From contig CALNVZ010003434.1 in the NCBI GenBank assembly GCA_940671915.1, forward strand, positions 24,133,974 to 24,197,973: DNA of 64,000 bases, given 5' to 3'. The position numbers were made by a program, and so were the translations under genes. Origin of the DNA: Paracentrotus lividus (Eukaryota > Echinodermata > Echinoidea > Camarodonta > Echinidae). Below the pieces are notes generated by a model. It searched no databases and was not told the DNA's origin. It was given only the letters and a program-made list of their open reading frames with translations. Numbering within the stretch: the stretch's first letter is position 1; every line of letters starts with the position of its first letter. Below, piece by piece: positions 1-49,919 of the stretch.

Positions 1-79
1 ATGAAGGAATGTAGGCTATATCCTTAGAAACTATATAACAACCTGTGGCAGAACTTTCAACCTTCCAAAGCACAAATTA

Positions 80-346
80 GGGTGGTATCTCACTTCGCGG
101 AAACAAAATTGAGACAGATTTGCCAGCATGGCATTACTAGATACTAGATTTTCCGCAAAGAAATCTTTTGTGCCACATACAAACGGTTACATGGCACAAA
201 AGACGGATTAGCCAGCATGGCATTGTACTAGATCTGTCTCCTGTGGCACGAAAAAATATGTCGCGGAGACAGAGGAGACAGATCTAGTGCAATGCCATGC
301 TGGCAAATCTGTCTCAATTTTGTTTCCGCGAAGTGAGATACCACCC
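80..346. mobile_element. PIF/Harbinger-like MITE (fold-back, TTA target duplication)
   Basis: The first ~65 bases (GGGTGGTATCTCACTTCGCG...) return as the reverse complement at the right end, so the element folds on itself almost perfectly. TTA lies on both sides (77-79 and 347-349), the 3-bp target duplication typical of PIF/Harbinger elements. The middle holds a second, nested palindrome around GTGCCACA. There is no coding capacity. The family assignment rests on the TTA duplication only. Confidence 0.7.
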
Positions 347-1012
347 TTAGTAAACATACTTCCAGGTTTGTGTGCAAGATAAACATTTTCACCCTGAGTC
401 CGTTGCTTGAATGTAAAGAGTATGCAGTTCAAAATCATGTTGCATTTGCTGTCTGTACAATGGATACAATTCAACGTGGCACTTGCATGCAAAGAACATG
501 TGATCGTATTGCATTATGCAACACGTACATTAATCATTTTTCCCGTAAATTTCAAAGTTTTGGATACCTTTTCATAATCTCGTATTTGGATTTTTGTAAC
601 AATTACAAATTGTTTGTAATGGTTAGCAGCTTTGCTGTGGATAAGGATGTTCGGGTGTACAAAGCCCCTCTCTATTAATGATGGTACATGTATCTCACTT
701 GCCCCGAGATGAGTTCAAGATGGATTTGGGGCTAGTCTGAGACGAATTTTGGACAGGTTTAAGACTAGTCACAGAGACATCTCCCGAATCTCTTCCACGT
801 TCAATGAGTCCAAGAAATTCTATCATGTTTACATCCATGAAATTTTTTTTTCTGCAGCACGACGTCTAAGAGTTGTCTCAGATTGTTGGAGTCTCGAAGA
901 TGTCTTTATGTCATGATATTATTTTTATCTTGTAGAACTAACAGGGTTGCTTGGCAGTTTTTATCATTACATCATGTGATAAAAAAAATATAATAAAAAG
1001 ATATACAATTAC

Positions 1013-4691
<3,679 letters not shown>

Positions 4692-5889
4692 GGTGCCACT
4701 GTTGGCTTACAAGCTGTATTGGGGAACAAAGGTGGTACAAAAATTTGTATCAATTAGATATTTTCAAGGATTATTTCAGAACAATTTTTTTTTCCATTTC
4801 TTCAACTGTTTTGGACTCTTCTCTTCATTTTTTGAAAGTAAGTATATGATTGGCCAGTTTGCAGCTATTGACCAGTACAGAGATGCCTAGTTCAGAGAGT
4901 GGCTGGGTGTGAAATTGTATTTGGAAAGCAGTGCGCACACGGCGCGTGTTATCAAATGTGTGCGTGCTCAGTACTTAACTTGTACACAAAGGAGGTGCGC
5001 GCACGCTACACATGTAGCGTTTAGTAAGATATCTTGCATATTACAATCACCTGCATGAAAGCATGGCGCTCGCAGTGCTAATGCGCAACAAGACTGCCGA
5101 TTTTTAGAGTTTTGAGGTAAAATTTTGAGGTAAAAATGTATAGTTTTTAATAATTTCTCCAGTTTTTTTTCTGAGGCATGAGATTATGAGGGCTGGGTGG
5201 GTGAGCGGGTAAGAAAATAATGTAGTTGCCACAGAGAATGACTATATTCCTTTGGGTCACAAATAGGTATGATTACTTAAAACTCTATTTTATGGTAAGT
5301 ATTTTTTAAATTTAAAATCTTAATAATTTGCATTAAAAATATTAGAATGTATACAATATACCAGTGTACACTAAAACAGCACTCCACAATGTCGGTTTTG
5401 ATAGTCAAACTTGAATATTTATTTTGGTAACTTCTAGAAAACGGAAATGTGAATCCATTCAATTAAATACATTAAATTGATAACTTTGGGGAACAAAAAA
5501 TATAATATTCAGCTACATGTATATATGTATATGGTAAAAATCGTTGCAAGTGTTAGAGACTACAACATGAATGAGAAAGAGAAAGGCATTACAGCAAAAA
5601 CATCTAACCCTGGCTCAAATAAAATCAATACTTTCTACAGTGAGCTGAACCAACATGTAATGCATAGCAAAGAAAACGTTCCTCATTATACTTTGTATTG
5701 ATTTTAATCTCTGAAAGCCTGTTTCCTTTCTCTCTCCCAAACAAAAGATGTTGGAAGGATGAAACATGTACATGTAAACATGCTACTGGAAACCTATACT
5801 CGTTGGATCTAGGCTAATACTCGAGAACTGCTGTCTAGTGGTGATTTCCTATACAGAGTCAAAGCACAAAGATATTTTATATTTATTCT

Positions 5890-6660
5890 ATCTTATTCAG
5901 GTGCCATATCTGCAGACTTTGGCAATCAGGTTATTCCGCAACTCCATTTTTCGCTTTCTTTCTTCTACTCCTTTCTTCAAGCCATTTATTCAAGCTGTCC
6001 ATCAATGTCACTCTTCTTCTTCAGCTATTCCTTTACCCCTTGATCTTTCCTGTGAGCGACAGAATGTCTAAACCTTCCTCACATAATAGGTGTCCCCAAA
6101 ATCTCATCTGACTAATTCATATGTCATAAAGCAGTTTCTGTTTTATATTCAGCTCTTCTAAACACTTCATCATTGCCTACTTGATCTAACCATTTGATTT
6201 TCAACATCTGTTTGAGAAGCCACATTTCACAGCTAGCCAGACACTTTATCATATCTGCTGTTATTGTCCATGCTTCACTTCTAAAAATTAGAGCCGGATT
6301 GAAGTAACAATTATTACCCGGATTCTTGTCTTCATACTAAGTGAAGAATTTCTAAGGATATTGCTCAATTTTAGGAAGGGCAGCGGTCGTAAGAAAGACT
6401 TTGCGAGGACTATCTGTAATTTCATCTTCTCCTCACATCTGGTGTCTTTTGTGGTATTGCTTCCTCGATAGTTTAAGGATGTTTGTACGTTTGATGCCTT
6501 GGTCTCCTTAATCTTGATATGATTTAAGCTCACATCTGGGGCTTCCCCTTTTTGCAACATCTTAACTTTCTATTCTTTTGTAGTTAAGGTTTAGTCCCAT
6601 TCTTTCACTTTCTCTAACTACTACACCCTAGAGTTTCTGTAGTCCATCTGCAGATTCTGC
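5890..6660 (-). mobile_element. Degraded RTE-type LINE fragment (C-terminal reverse transcriptase region)
   Basis: Read on the minus strand, several frames carry pieces of the C-terminal third of an RTE-clade LINE polyprotein. One resembles the usual 'SxxYLGSxxTxDxxCxxEIxxRIxxAKxxF' block (here TSLNYRGSNTTKDTRCEEKM, about 6490-6420). A second, around 6300-6190, resembles 'xxWTxTxxxxxxLxxxExWxxxxMLxIxWxDxVxNxEVxRR' (CEMWLLKQMLKIKWLDQVGN). An RxRG-type tail follows near 6050. Frames change and stops interrupt, so it is dead. The 5' parts (endonuclease, RT palm) are absent. It lies in the intergenic region or 5' intron of SRRM2. Confidence 0.75.
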
Positions 6661-6673
6661 CAACATCATTACA

Positions 6674-6908
6674 GGATGGGGTTGGGTGTCCGGACACTTA
6701 ACAAAAATGAAGCCTGGTTTTTTCGTCTCAGGTTTAAGCCAAAAATATATGTTGAATACTTATTTTTCATCAATATTTGTTCTCCACAATATTTTCTAAC
6801 ATTTTGTGCTAAAATACTACAAAGACATTGCTCGTAAATGCTTTCAAATGGCTAATCAAAATTGAGTGTCTGGATACCAAACCCGTCCAGACACCTAATA
6901 ACTGGGTA
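6674..6908. mobile_element. GTCCGGAC-family MITE, copy 1
   Basis: It begins with GGATGGGGTTGGGTGTCCGG and ends with CCCGTCCAGACACC...GGGTA. It is a diverged relative of the copies at 37,304 and 49,265, sharing the paired GTCCGGAC boxes and the interior tract around TTTGTGC. Confidence 0.6.
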
Positions 6909-8227
6909 GGCCTATATCTCATTATCAGCTGCATATCTCATATTTGTGATATTGTTTCCTCCAACTAGGATCCCGTCTTCATTCTTTCTTTTTTTTTCTT
7001 AGGATAATTTTATTATTTTAAATTAAATAAGTTCGGTGAACCTTGTCTCACTTATGCCAAAGGAGACATGTTCCAAAAAAGGGTCTAAAACCTTCACTTA
7101 ACAATATTAAAAATTTCCTGTTCATTAATTATTGTTTTTGTTTTTTGTTTTTTTGTTTTTTCACTTTCTTGGAAAGTACAAAAGTTTATTTTATAAACAT
7201 GTTTACCTTTTTAAAATGTTTTTAAGTTTTCCTCCATTTAGAAAGCAGAGAAAGCGAATATTATGCTTGAAAGAGTCACTTTCCAGTGCCTTGGTTTCGC
7301 TCATTAGATCTAAACATTCTTGGCCTGATTCATCTCAATTATTTTATGTTATACCGGTAGTCATGTTTTGAGTTACAATGTAATTACCAAAAATTAATTA
7401 CCCAAAATATGAAACATAGACCTCTAATTGAGATAAATCAGTAAATTATTTGTTGGTAGCATATGGGACAAAGTTGCAAAATAGCTCCATTTACCTGAAC
7501 GTTAGATCTATAAATCTAAATGTATTCATCGTTTATTTTATCAAATTTTATACAGAAATGGCTAAAATGTAAAAAACAAAGATTTTCTCTTTGGACGAGG
7601 GTTTCATTCATTTTATTTCCACACTTACGGTCCATTTGCCTGAGATACACAATGGAAGTACTGTGTTTGCTAATACTTACTTAGAATCTACTTTAGTACT
7701 TACAATGTAGAAGAATCTACTTGGATTTACTTGGATGTAACTTAGAGACGTAAAGCTATTGCTTACTTGCCCCTCATTAAATAGGTTTTCAATAAATTTA
7801 ATTTCACTATCGTGAAAATAAGAAATAAAAAACACTCCTGATTTTTTGCCGATCAGTCAAAAACCTTATGGAAATGCATTTAATCTTCACACTAAAATCA
7901 CACCACAGCCTTACTGCGGGCTTACCACAGCCCTCACATGGCTTTGATGCTCGCGTTCAATGATTATGGGTTGCGTTCCTCTCGCCAATTTCGGACAAAA
8001 ACACTCATTCTCAATAATAGACCTAACGTTAGAAGCTACTCAAATTCACCTTTTTTTTTGAAGGAAAGGTTCTAAATCATAATCTCACACATCTTTTTCA
8101 ATTTTGTTATACTAATAGCAACATTCAGCAGAAATCCTCTGCCGTTTCCACTACCATGACTACTATTCTGTCAATTAAAGTTTGCTTATACAGAAATTCT
8201 TCTCATGCATATGCAGTCATTATGATG

Positions 8228-8870
8228 GGGAGACCATAGTTCGCGCAAATTTCAAAAATTATAAAAATTGCCATATTCAATCAACCATTTTCATGTTTTA
8301 CTCAAAATCAACGAAAACTATGATTACCAAATAAACGGCAAAATTCTAAACTCCGAATCGCCAAACGAAGAAGTGAACTAGGTCAAAGGGTTTCGACGAT
8401 ATCGCGATTTCAAAATTCTATGTCGATCGAACGATCGCGCATTCTGCTGAAAAAGTCAACAAAACAGTGTGACCTTAATTCCCGCACGAGCGTTTGACAA
8501 AGATTTATCAAGAAATTCCATCAGTCTAAGGAAAGGGAATAACAGTAAATGTAAGTCAAAATTTCATAGAATAAGATGATATTAATATCATCTCATAATT
8601 TTATGATATTAACTCGGAAAATGATGATTTCCAAACCCTTGTAAAAAAAACTCGGAATTTTGGCAACGGACACGCAATTTTTCGATGTTTGGTCAATAAT
8701 TTCACAATTCGATACAACATACCGTGACGAAAGTTTGGATCTTAAGCAATTTTTGGTTCCTCTTTCTGATGGTGCTATCAGATTTTCACGATATTGATTA
8801 CTTTTTGAGATATCCGTCGTGCGTGAATTAAGGTTCTGCGCGAATTATGGTTACACCACCATAAATTAAT
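8228..8870. mobile_element. Fold-back element (inverted repeats with TTCGCGCA ends)
   Basis: GGGGAGACCATAGTTCGCGC at the left is mirrored by GCGCGAATTATGGTTACACC at the right. An inner pair, CTTAATTCCCGCACGAGCG (about 8474) and CGTCGTGCGTGAATTAAGG (about 8816), is also inverted. No coding capacity. The ends are approximate. Confidence 0.5.
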
Positions 8871-9074
8871 TCTTGCATGGCATAGCATTGCTAGCCCCAC
8901 GGCGCGGCTTAGCCTGCGTGTGTATGTGGCCCAGTCTCGTCAAGGCTCGCAGCTAAGCGGCGAAGCTAAACGACTATTCATCAATTCCTTATTTAAAATA
9001 AGTCTCAATTTCGACAGATTATTTCATTAAAACTTTAACTCATCATCTGAATTACAGCAAAGCAGAATACTTAC

Positions 9075-9160
9075 GTGAATTATGTGAAATATCTTGGTTT
9101 TTGTAGTGTTCACTGGCACTGTCCTTCGTTCGTATATCAGTTGAGTCGACGATAATAAAC
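9075..9160 (-). other. Possible noncoding first exon of SRRM2
   Basis: On the minus strand a consensus donor, TTCAC|GTAAGT, lies at 9075/9074, preceded by about 85 bp of non-repetitive sequence. The SRRM2 start codon lies just downstream of a splice acceptor, so an upstream untranslated exon is expected, and this is the best candidate seen. This is inference only. Confidence 0.25.
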
Positions 9161-10304
9161 TATAAAGAATTACACCGTAGAGGGCGGTCAAGTTTCAACC
9201 AGGATAGATCCGTCAACTAATGGATTAGAATACTAGTAGATCCAACCAAGATTATATAGAAGCTCTTCGATCCAACAAACTTTTTTTAAAGTATATTTTA
9301 AACTTCACCTACGTATACCATAACAAATGCAACAAATTAAAACTCAAATGCGCACATTTGTGTAGTTTAGGAGTCCTTTTAAATGGTGTTGTGTGTGTGT
9401 TATATATGTTGTTATTTCATTATTCATAACCAAATTTTTGTAATTCCTGAAACAAAGGGGGCACAAGGACAAAAAGAAATATAATATAAAAAAATAAAAT
9501 AAATAAATAGATATATTTTAGGAGAGAGAGCTTGAAAATCATTAAAAAATGTTTGTTTCTCCAAAAACTTATTAGAGGTTTCGTCCTCTTATCTTGCAAA
9601 TAAATATAATGGCCATGCATGCATCCATGTAGGCAAAGAAAAAGAAAAACATCAAACATGTTTTGCAATTTTACACCACGTCCCAAAAAGTTATTTTATT
9701 TATCTATCTACTTATCTATTTATTCATATACTCATATATATATATTTATATATAGGCCTATAGGTGAAATAATAAGATGAAATTGACGTTGCTGAATATC
9801 TTTATTATGCCTAGTCCACTTGACCATCCTGTATTTTCTCATCAACCCTCAAAACACCATATTATACACTTAGATCTATGTACACACTATCGTTATGCAA
9901 AGTCATCACGGACTGTCAGCATTTGGTTTTGGGAAGCGGATTCGTGATGGAAAGAGAAATGGTGAGAAGTAAACTCAATAGAGAAAGGTGAAAGATTCAA
10001 ACGACCCGAGCCTGGCCAAGTTTTTGGCTATATATTTACCCTTCATGCAACAATGCCAATTTTATCTTATTATTATTTCGCCTACATTTTCTTACAAGAA
10101 CCAGAGCCATGTTAATGAGTAGTTTCCTCCTCACATTGCACCCACATATATATATATGTTTGTATGTATTTTTTTAATTTTTCAGGGGGGGGGGCAAATG
10201 GCAATGAGACCTATATGTCGCCGGCCCTGAAAAAAGAGAGACAAGTATGTAAGCCTGTATACATTAACAATCCCACATAATGTCCACTAAATTTATATGA
10301 ACTT

Positions 10305-10431
10305 TAAGGGGAAGTCTGGACCCAAAATAAGTTGCTTTTATCAAAAGCAGACAAATTAGAAAAAACAGATTTAAAAAAAAATTGAAGAAAATCGGACTAA
10401 TAATAAGAAAGTTATGAATTTCTTTACAATA

Positions 10432-10468
<37 letters not shown>

Positions 10469-11082
10469 ATTACTATTCCCAATTGGCAACACAATCACAA
10501 AGCTGTGATGCCATATACTGCCTATAATTATGTTCTATATAGTCTTATCATAAATTTTCACTCTGTTATGAAGCTGTTTTCCTCATAACTTTGCCCAAGT
10601 TAAATTGATGGCAATATGCTATTGCATCTATAAAAATATTGTAAAATCATCGTCCATCTATAAATACAAAAACAAAGATTTTAAGTAGGTTTTCAGGATA
10701 GAAAGAAGATATTCATGAATGTTGAAATTCATGACATATCACTTTTCTTTTGATGTCATTAAAATATCTCATTTTATTAAAATGCATAGATGAAATAACA
10801 TATTTCCAAGAGGGAAACTTTATCTTAACCAATAAAGTGAAAAATTATGATAAAACAATATCAAACATAATTATAGGCAAATAGTGCCCCTATGACATCA
10901 CAGCTTTGTGACTGTGTTGCCAATTTGGTATAGCAATTAGATTTGTTTGCATTGTAAAGAAATTTATAACTTTCTTATTATTAATCTGATTTCCTTCAAA
11001 CTTTTTTGTTTCAAATCTGTTTCTCTAATTTTTCTGCTTTTCATAAAAGTAACTTTTATTTCGAGTCCGGACTTCCCCTTTA
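10305..11082. mobile_element. Long fold-back MITE, AAGGGGAAGTC family
   Basis: Left end AAGGGGAAGTCTGGACCCAA, right end (reverse complement) AAAGGGGAAGTCCGGACTCG. The inverted arms run inward for over 200 bp and include CACAAAGCTGTGATG at the left and CATCACAGCTTTGTG at the right. A 30-bp poly-A lies inside the left arm. There is no coding sequence. A related element with the same end motif lies at 35,525. Confidence 0.75.
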
Positions 11083-11473
11083 AGGGCTCCACAGGTCCCC
11101 TTAAAAAACAGAAAATTCAAGCAAGGGGTAGCATGCTTTAAAAATGGTCCCTATATAGGAGTCTACTATATAGAGTGAAGCCATGTAACAGCTTTGAGCT
11201 CAGTTATTGAGAGAAGTGATTCACGATTGGCAATAAGTTTTTTTTTTTTTCTTTCTTTCAAACTGGCATATCGTGCAATTGATGCCTATTTTGTTTGCAA
11301 TATTAAATTCTCAAATATTGAATTCCAGGACAAATGGTGCCATACTACATGTATGGTAATAATTGACTCAGAAAGGTGTCTAGGGTCAATTTGACCTTGA
11401 CTTTTTTAGAGCGTACTCAAGCCCAAAGTTACCCGATTATTAGATCGACCAGTAGTTGTACAATGTGAGTTAA

Positions 11474-11644
11474 CCACTTGACTGCTACATGGTGCTAATT
11501 GCACAGCACTGGTATGACCAGCATGGCGCTGGTGCTTCAAAACAGACAAAGTTCAGACAATAGCATGAGCACGTAATATTACGTGGTCCGTGCACAATGT
11601 TCAAATGCCAAGTACGTAATATTACACGGTCTGCAGCCAAATGG
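11474..11644. mobile_element. TTAA-flanked MITE (piggyBac-like), copy 1
   Basis: TTAA stands on both sides (11,470-11,473 and 11,645-11,648). The ends are inverted repeats, CCACTTGACTGC and GCAGCCAAATGG. Inside are inverted ACGTAATATTACGTGG boxes. The 4-bp TTAA duplication is the signature of piggyBac-type transposition. The second copy is at 17,180. Confidence 0.75.
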
Positions 11645-12442
11645 TTAAGCGTAAATCACCATGAATGCTAACACTGATACAGCCATTTTTGTTCCGATAC
11701 CATCTCTTTTAATCATTCTACATACTATTCACACTGAAACAAACTATTTACTATATACACAATAAAAATTTTCAATAAAAAAGTCAACATTGCCTAAGTG
11801 AAACTCACATAAGTCGAATAATCACCTTAGTCAAAGACCTTTTAAGTCTTTTTCTTTATATTCTTTTACTTTTTTTTTCACCCTTCATATAGTAGATTTT
11901 CTATGTCAAAGCCCTTTCTTCAGACCCAGCAGATTCAACTTAGCCAAAGTTGACTATTTGCTTAAATAAACAATATAATTTTACAAGTAATTCTCTAAAA
12001 AGAGTACATTATATTATATATTTCTGGGCGGATTGTTGATATAGGAAGTTGAATCTTTAAAAAAGCTCACACACGTTTTTAATAAATAGTGAATATAGTA
12101 ATGGAATATGTAGAAAAAATTCAAAAGGAAAGAGAAAGAGAGAGACTAGAGAGCGAGAGAGAGAGAGTGTGGGAAGGAGTAGAGTAACAAGTTAAGACAC
12201 ACATAATTATACAAGTCAATTAGGTGCACTTCCCTTTTTTTGTGAAGCACAATTAGCAATACACTTTGGTTTATTATAATTTGTGATTGATTAAAAATGT
12301 GATTGAAAACTAAAGTTGGAAAAATTCATATAAGGCCTACATATTCCTTGAATCTATGACAAGACCCTGAGTGGTGTTTCACTGAGTCATTGGTAAGTTA
12401 CAAACAACTTTACCAGCAATATTCATTAGACAGCTAGCTATA

Positions 12443-12950
12443 CAGTGCATTTCAGAAAAAAGGGCCCATATTCCAAGCTCATTTGTTTTTGCTGTTCATA
12501 TGTTACATATAATTGAAAATGAACTCTCCACCTTTCCAATGGTACCTTTCTTGAATCATAAATGTAAAGCATAACTGAGTAAATTGCAAATGAAAATGAC
12601 GGTACATAATCAATTTTTTCCAAGTTGTAAGGAAATGAAAGAAGACGGAGTGGGTGCTTTCAAAGGAGTCACACATCACCGCACGCAATCCTATTCAATG
12701 CTCTGGGAAGCAGGGTCAACATTCACTCAATCTTCTTTCATTTCCTTAAAACTTGGAAAAAATTGATTCTGTACCGTCATTTCCATTTGCAATTTATTCA
12801 GTTATGCTTTACATTTATGATTCAAGAAAGGTACCAATGGAAAAGTGGAGAGTTCATTTTCAATTATATGTGACATATCAAAAGCAAAAACAAATGAGCT
12901 TGGAATATGGGCCCTCTAAAAATGGATTACCTTTTTGCTGAAACGCACTG
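12443..12950. mobile_element. Tc1/mariner-like MITE, near-perfect 508-bp palindrome
   Basis: It begins CAGTGCATTTCAGAAAAAAG and ends with the inverse, CTTTTTGCTGAAACGCACTG. TA dinucleotides flank both ends (12,441-12,442 and 12,951-12,952). The two arms of about 190 bp are highly similar; only the central ~120 bp is single-copy. Open frames on both strands here are mirror images of each other, not genes. Confidence 0.8.
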
Positions 12951-13857
12951 TATATGAGTCCTTATACCACTGTCATGGATAACAAAAGAGGACATGATTT
13001 CAGGATGTATTGTACCTCATGTACACAATACAAACTACATGCCTGTACTGAAATAAATGATTCAATAACCAGAAGGGCACAGTGAAATATCTTATAGAAA
13101 ACTCTTTGGTTGATGGAGAAAGTTGGAATGATGAATTACACAACATTTTCCTTTGGTATTAGACATAGAGATTCTCTCTAAAAAAATACATTTGTGTACA
13201 TGCCATAATAATATCAATTCCAGAAAAGTTTGAATAGCTTTTTGTCGTGGTATTTTTATAAATAAAGATATTCTGAATACTTCTTCATGAATTATCATTG
13301 AAAATTTCAGTGAATGGGTTCAACATACCCATATATGATCATAAGGTCAATAGTTATACTCTCTTGTCTTTTCGTGAGATAGACATACCCTGTAGAAACA
13401 TCTCTCAAATATGAATCATGAGAAAATCTTTAAATACCAGTGTTATGATAATGGAAGGATTTTATCCCTGATATATGAAGTATGAATTCCAATCAAAATG
13501 AAAGCATCAACATTTAATACTATTATAAATAACCTAATACAGTCAGCCTTGGTCTATTTCTTATTGTGATATTTCATCTTTTACCCAAAAATACAAAAAT
13601 ACTGAAAACATAATATGGAAAAAGAAGAAATAATACAAATTTTGCATAAAGTCACATTTCTTACAAATAGAAATGCAATAAAAGATATAAAATGACCCAC
13701 AAAATCATTCAACATATACATATTGATGAAATGCTTCAAAATTGATCATAAATGATAAGAACGAAACAAAATCAAAGAGAGCAAAAATAATAGGATTTAA
13801 GGTACAAGATTTGGCAAAGTATCAAGTAAGCTACTACAATGTATAACATAAGAGAAA

Positions 13858-14013
13858 GGCCCATTTTATAAAGAGTTACTGTTATAGTAACTTTGCCAAT
13901 AGTAGCAATTACCTTTCAAAGGTTGTTCCACAGCCAATGCAAATGCAGTATTTCATGAAAGTTACCATCTATGGCAAAGTTACTGTAATATTAACTATTT
14001 ATGCCATTGGGCC
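13858..14013. mobile_element. small fold-back repeat
   Basis: GGCCCATTTTATAAAGAGTTACTG at the left pairs imperfectly with the inverse near GTTACTGTAATATTAAC...TTGGGCCC at the right. No gene lies within. Confidence 0.4.
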
Positions 14014-15013
14014 CTAGACAGTAAAACATAATGTATATGTATCAAGAAAGAGGATAAGTTAATCATAATGGTGCAATGAATTCATATAATTCAATATGTG
14101 ATCTTTACTAATCATTACTTCTGAGAGTATGTCGGCCTTCTGTCACATCTAAAATGATGCTCACTGACAATTTTATTTTTTCTTATTTCAAATTCAAATT
14201 CACTTTCAATGAAAGTAATTTTCATGTCATAAAAAAAAAAAGATCCATTCAAAGATATTTTATATATCAGCAGCAACAAACTGACATACTGCAGTAATCT
14301 GAATCCCGGGATTCTTTAAAGTTACTATCTTCTTCAGCATAGTTAAATCTACATAAGAAAACGATTCATGGAAGAGAGGTTTAAATTCTTCAGACACACA
14401 AAACAATGTTTGAGTTTACCCTCTCAATTTCTCTATACAATACTCTACATGTATATGAGGATCTATTGATATACACATTATTCAAGAAAGGCAATCAGGA
14501 GAGACATAGAATTGAATAATATATCCATATGTTGTTATTTGAAATGCATAATGTGATAAGGCACATGGTCCTCAGCAAAAATGTAAAACAAATCCAAATT
14601 TTTTAGTTTGTATATTTTTAAACTAAGAATACAGTACAGCCAGACATATATGCCTTTTTAAAAATCTTCAATATCTCACATCAATGAAAGCTATATAAAT
14701 TAAATACTTGATATATCATGAACTGATTTTTTTTTTTTTTTAATGGTGGGGGGGGGGGCTTTGGATCATTTAAACATGCATCTTAACAAATATGGTAAAA
14801 TTCCATAAATTCCATTCACCTTTATTGATAATAAATAATAGTCTATGAATTGAATTGTTGAATACATTTGGTGTGCCTTTGTTACATATTTTTTAAAGTT
14901 TATATGAATCCTAAAAACATAAAAATATATAACACTCCAAGTTAATGAAGAAAGGTCCAAGTCTCTCCAAGTATGACCTTTTCATGACCTCAATTATGAC
15001 CCTGTAATAACCT

Positions 15014-49055
<34,042 letters not shown>

Positions 49056-49160
49056 ACTTAGTTCTCATCGAAAAGTGAATTAAAGGTGATTTTGGTATTA
49101 TAGTTGTTCCCTTTTCTTGGGTTGCGCGGTTGCTACGAACGCTGGAAACTAAATCTCACC
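49056..49160 (-). promoter_or_regulatory. Presumed 5' UTR and promoter region of LRRC74A
   Basis: Sequence directly upstream of the start codon, with no further acceptor-like signal close to the ATG. No clear TATA box or initiator was identified. The placement is by position only. Confidence 0.3.
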
Positions 49161-49264
49161 GAAAAGAAAATAAAACACATGAAAATCTTAAATTAAAAAC
49201 GCCCTCTATAGAGCAGAGCTGTATGGTGAAAGGTGCGGAGAGGCGACTGATGAGGGGTAGGAAG

Positions 49265-49498
49265 AGGTAGGATGGGGGGTCCGTTGTCCGGACACTTAAG
49301 CAGATAAAAACATCATCTTTTGCTCTGGATTTTCTCAAAATTTGTGCAGTAATTTTCAAAAATATTTGGGAATATTTATGCTTTGTTATATTGTCTGATA
49401 TTGTTTTCAATCGATTAATGAAATATTGATAACAAAGCTCCGAAAATTGCCGTCTTGTCCGGACAAACAACCCGTCCGGACATACAACAACCGGGTAT
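49265..49498. mobile_element. GTCCGGAC-family MITE, copy 3
   Basis: From GGATGGGGGGTCCGTTGTCC to CCCGTCCGGACATACAACAA. Each end carries a GTCCGGAC palindrome. Close relative of the copy at 37,304, just upstream of LRRC74A. Confidence 0.7.
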
Positions 49499-49919
49499 AC
49501 TAGCTACCATGGGAGCGAATTTTAGGAAAAAATCATCAAGTCATGCTTCAGTGATTAATGGTTGAATGCAAAAATGTCATTTTTTGAAGTTCACAAGCAC
49601 AACTTTGATTCAATGATATCGGACCCTTTTTTTAGTGCATAAAATTACTGCAATACGATCTTCGTAATAATTCTAAAATGGCCTAATTTGGGGCTGATTG
49701 ATGGGTAAAAACGCAGGAATCGCAGAAATTGACCCACGATGGCTGCATGCAACGGTGTCGATTTGTTTTGGCGATTGGGGGGGGGGGATGATCGTCGGTA
49801 TTTCCTCTTTTCCTCAATGTGACACATCCGATGGTATATGATCACAGTGTCCATTGTTGGGGTGGGTAATGCTTGTATACACACATGCATATAAATATGA
49901 AAAAAATGTATTGTATAAT

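Noticed and set aside
10264-10494. Phe-rich open frame
   Set aside because: Created by the poly-A run in a MITE arm.
12438-12941. Two similar 61-62-residue proteins on opposite strands (MEKIDxVPSF...)
   Set aside because: Mirror images made by the palindromic MITE, with no independent support.
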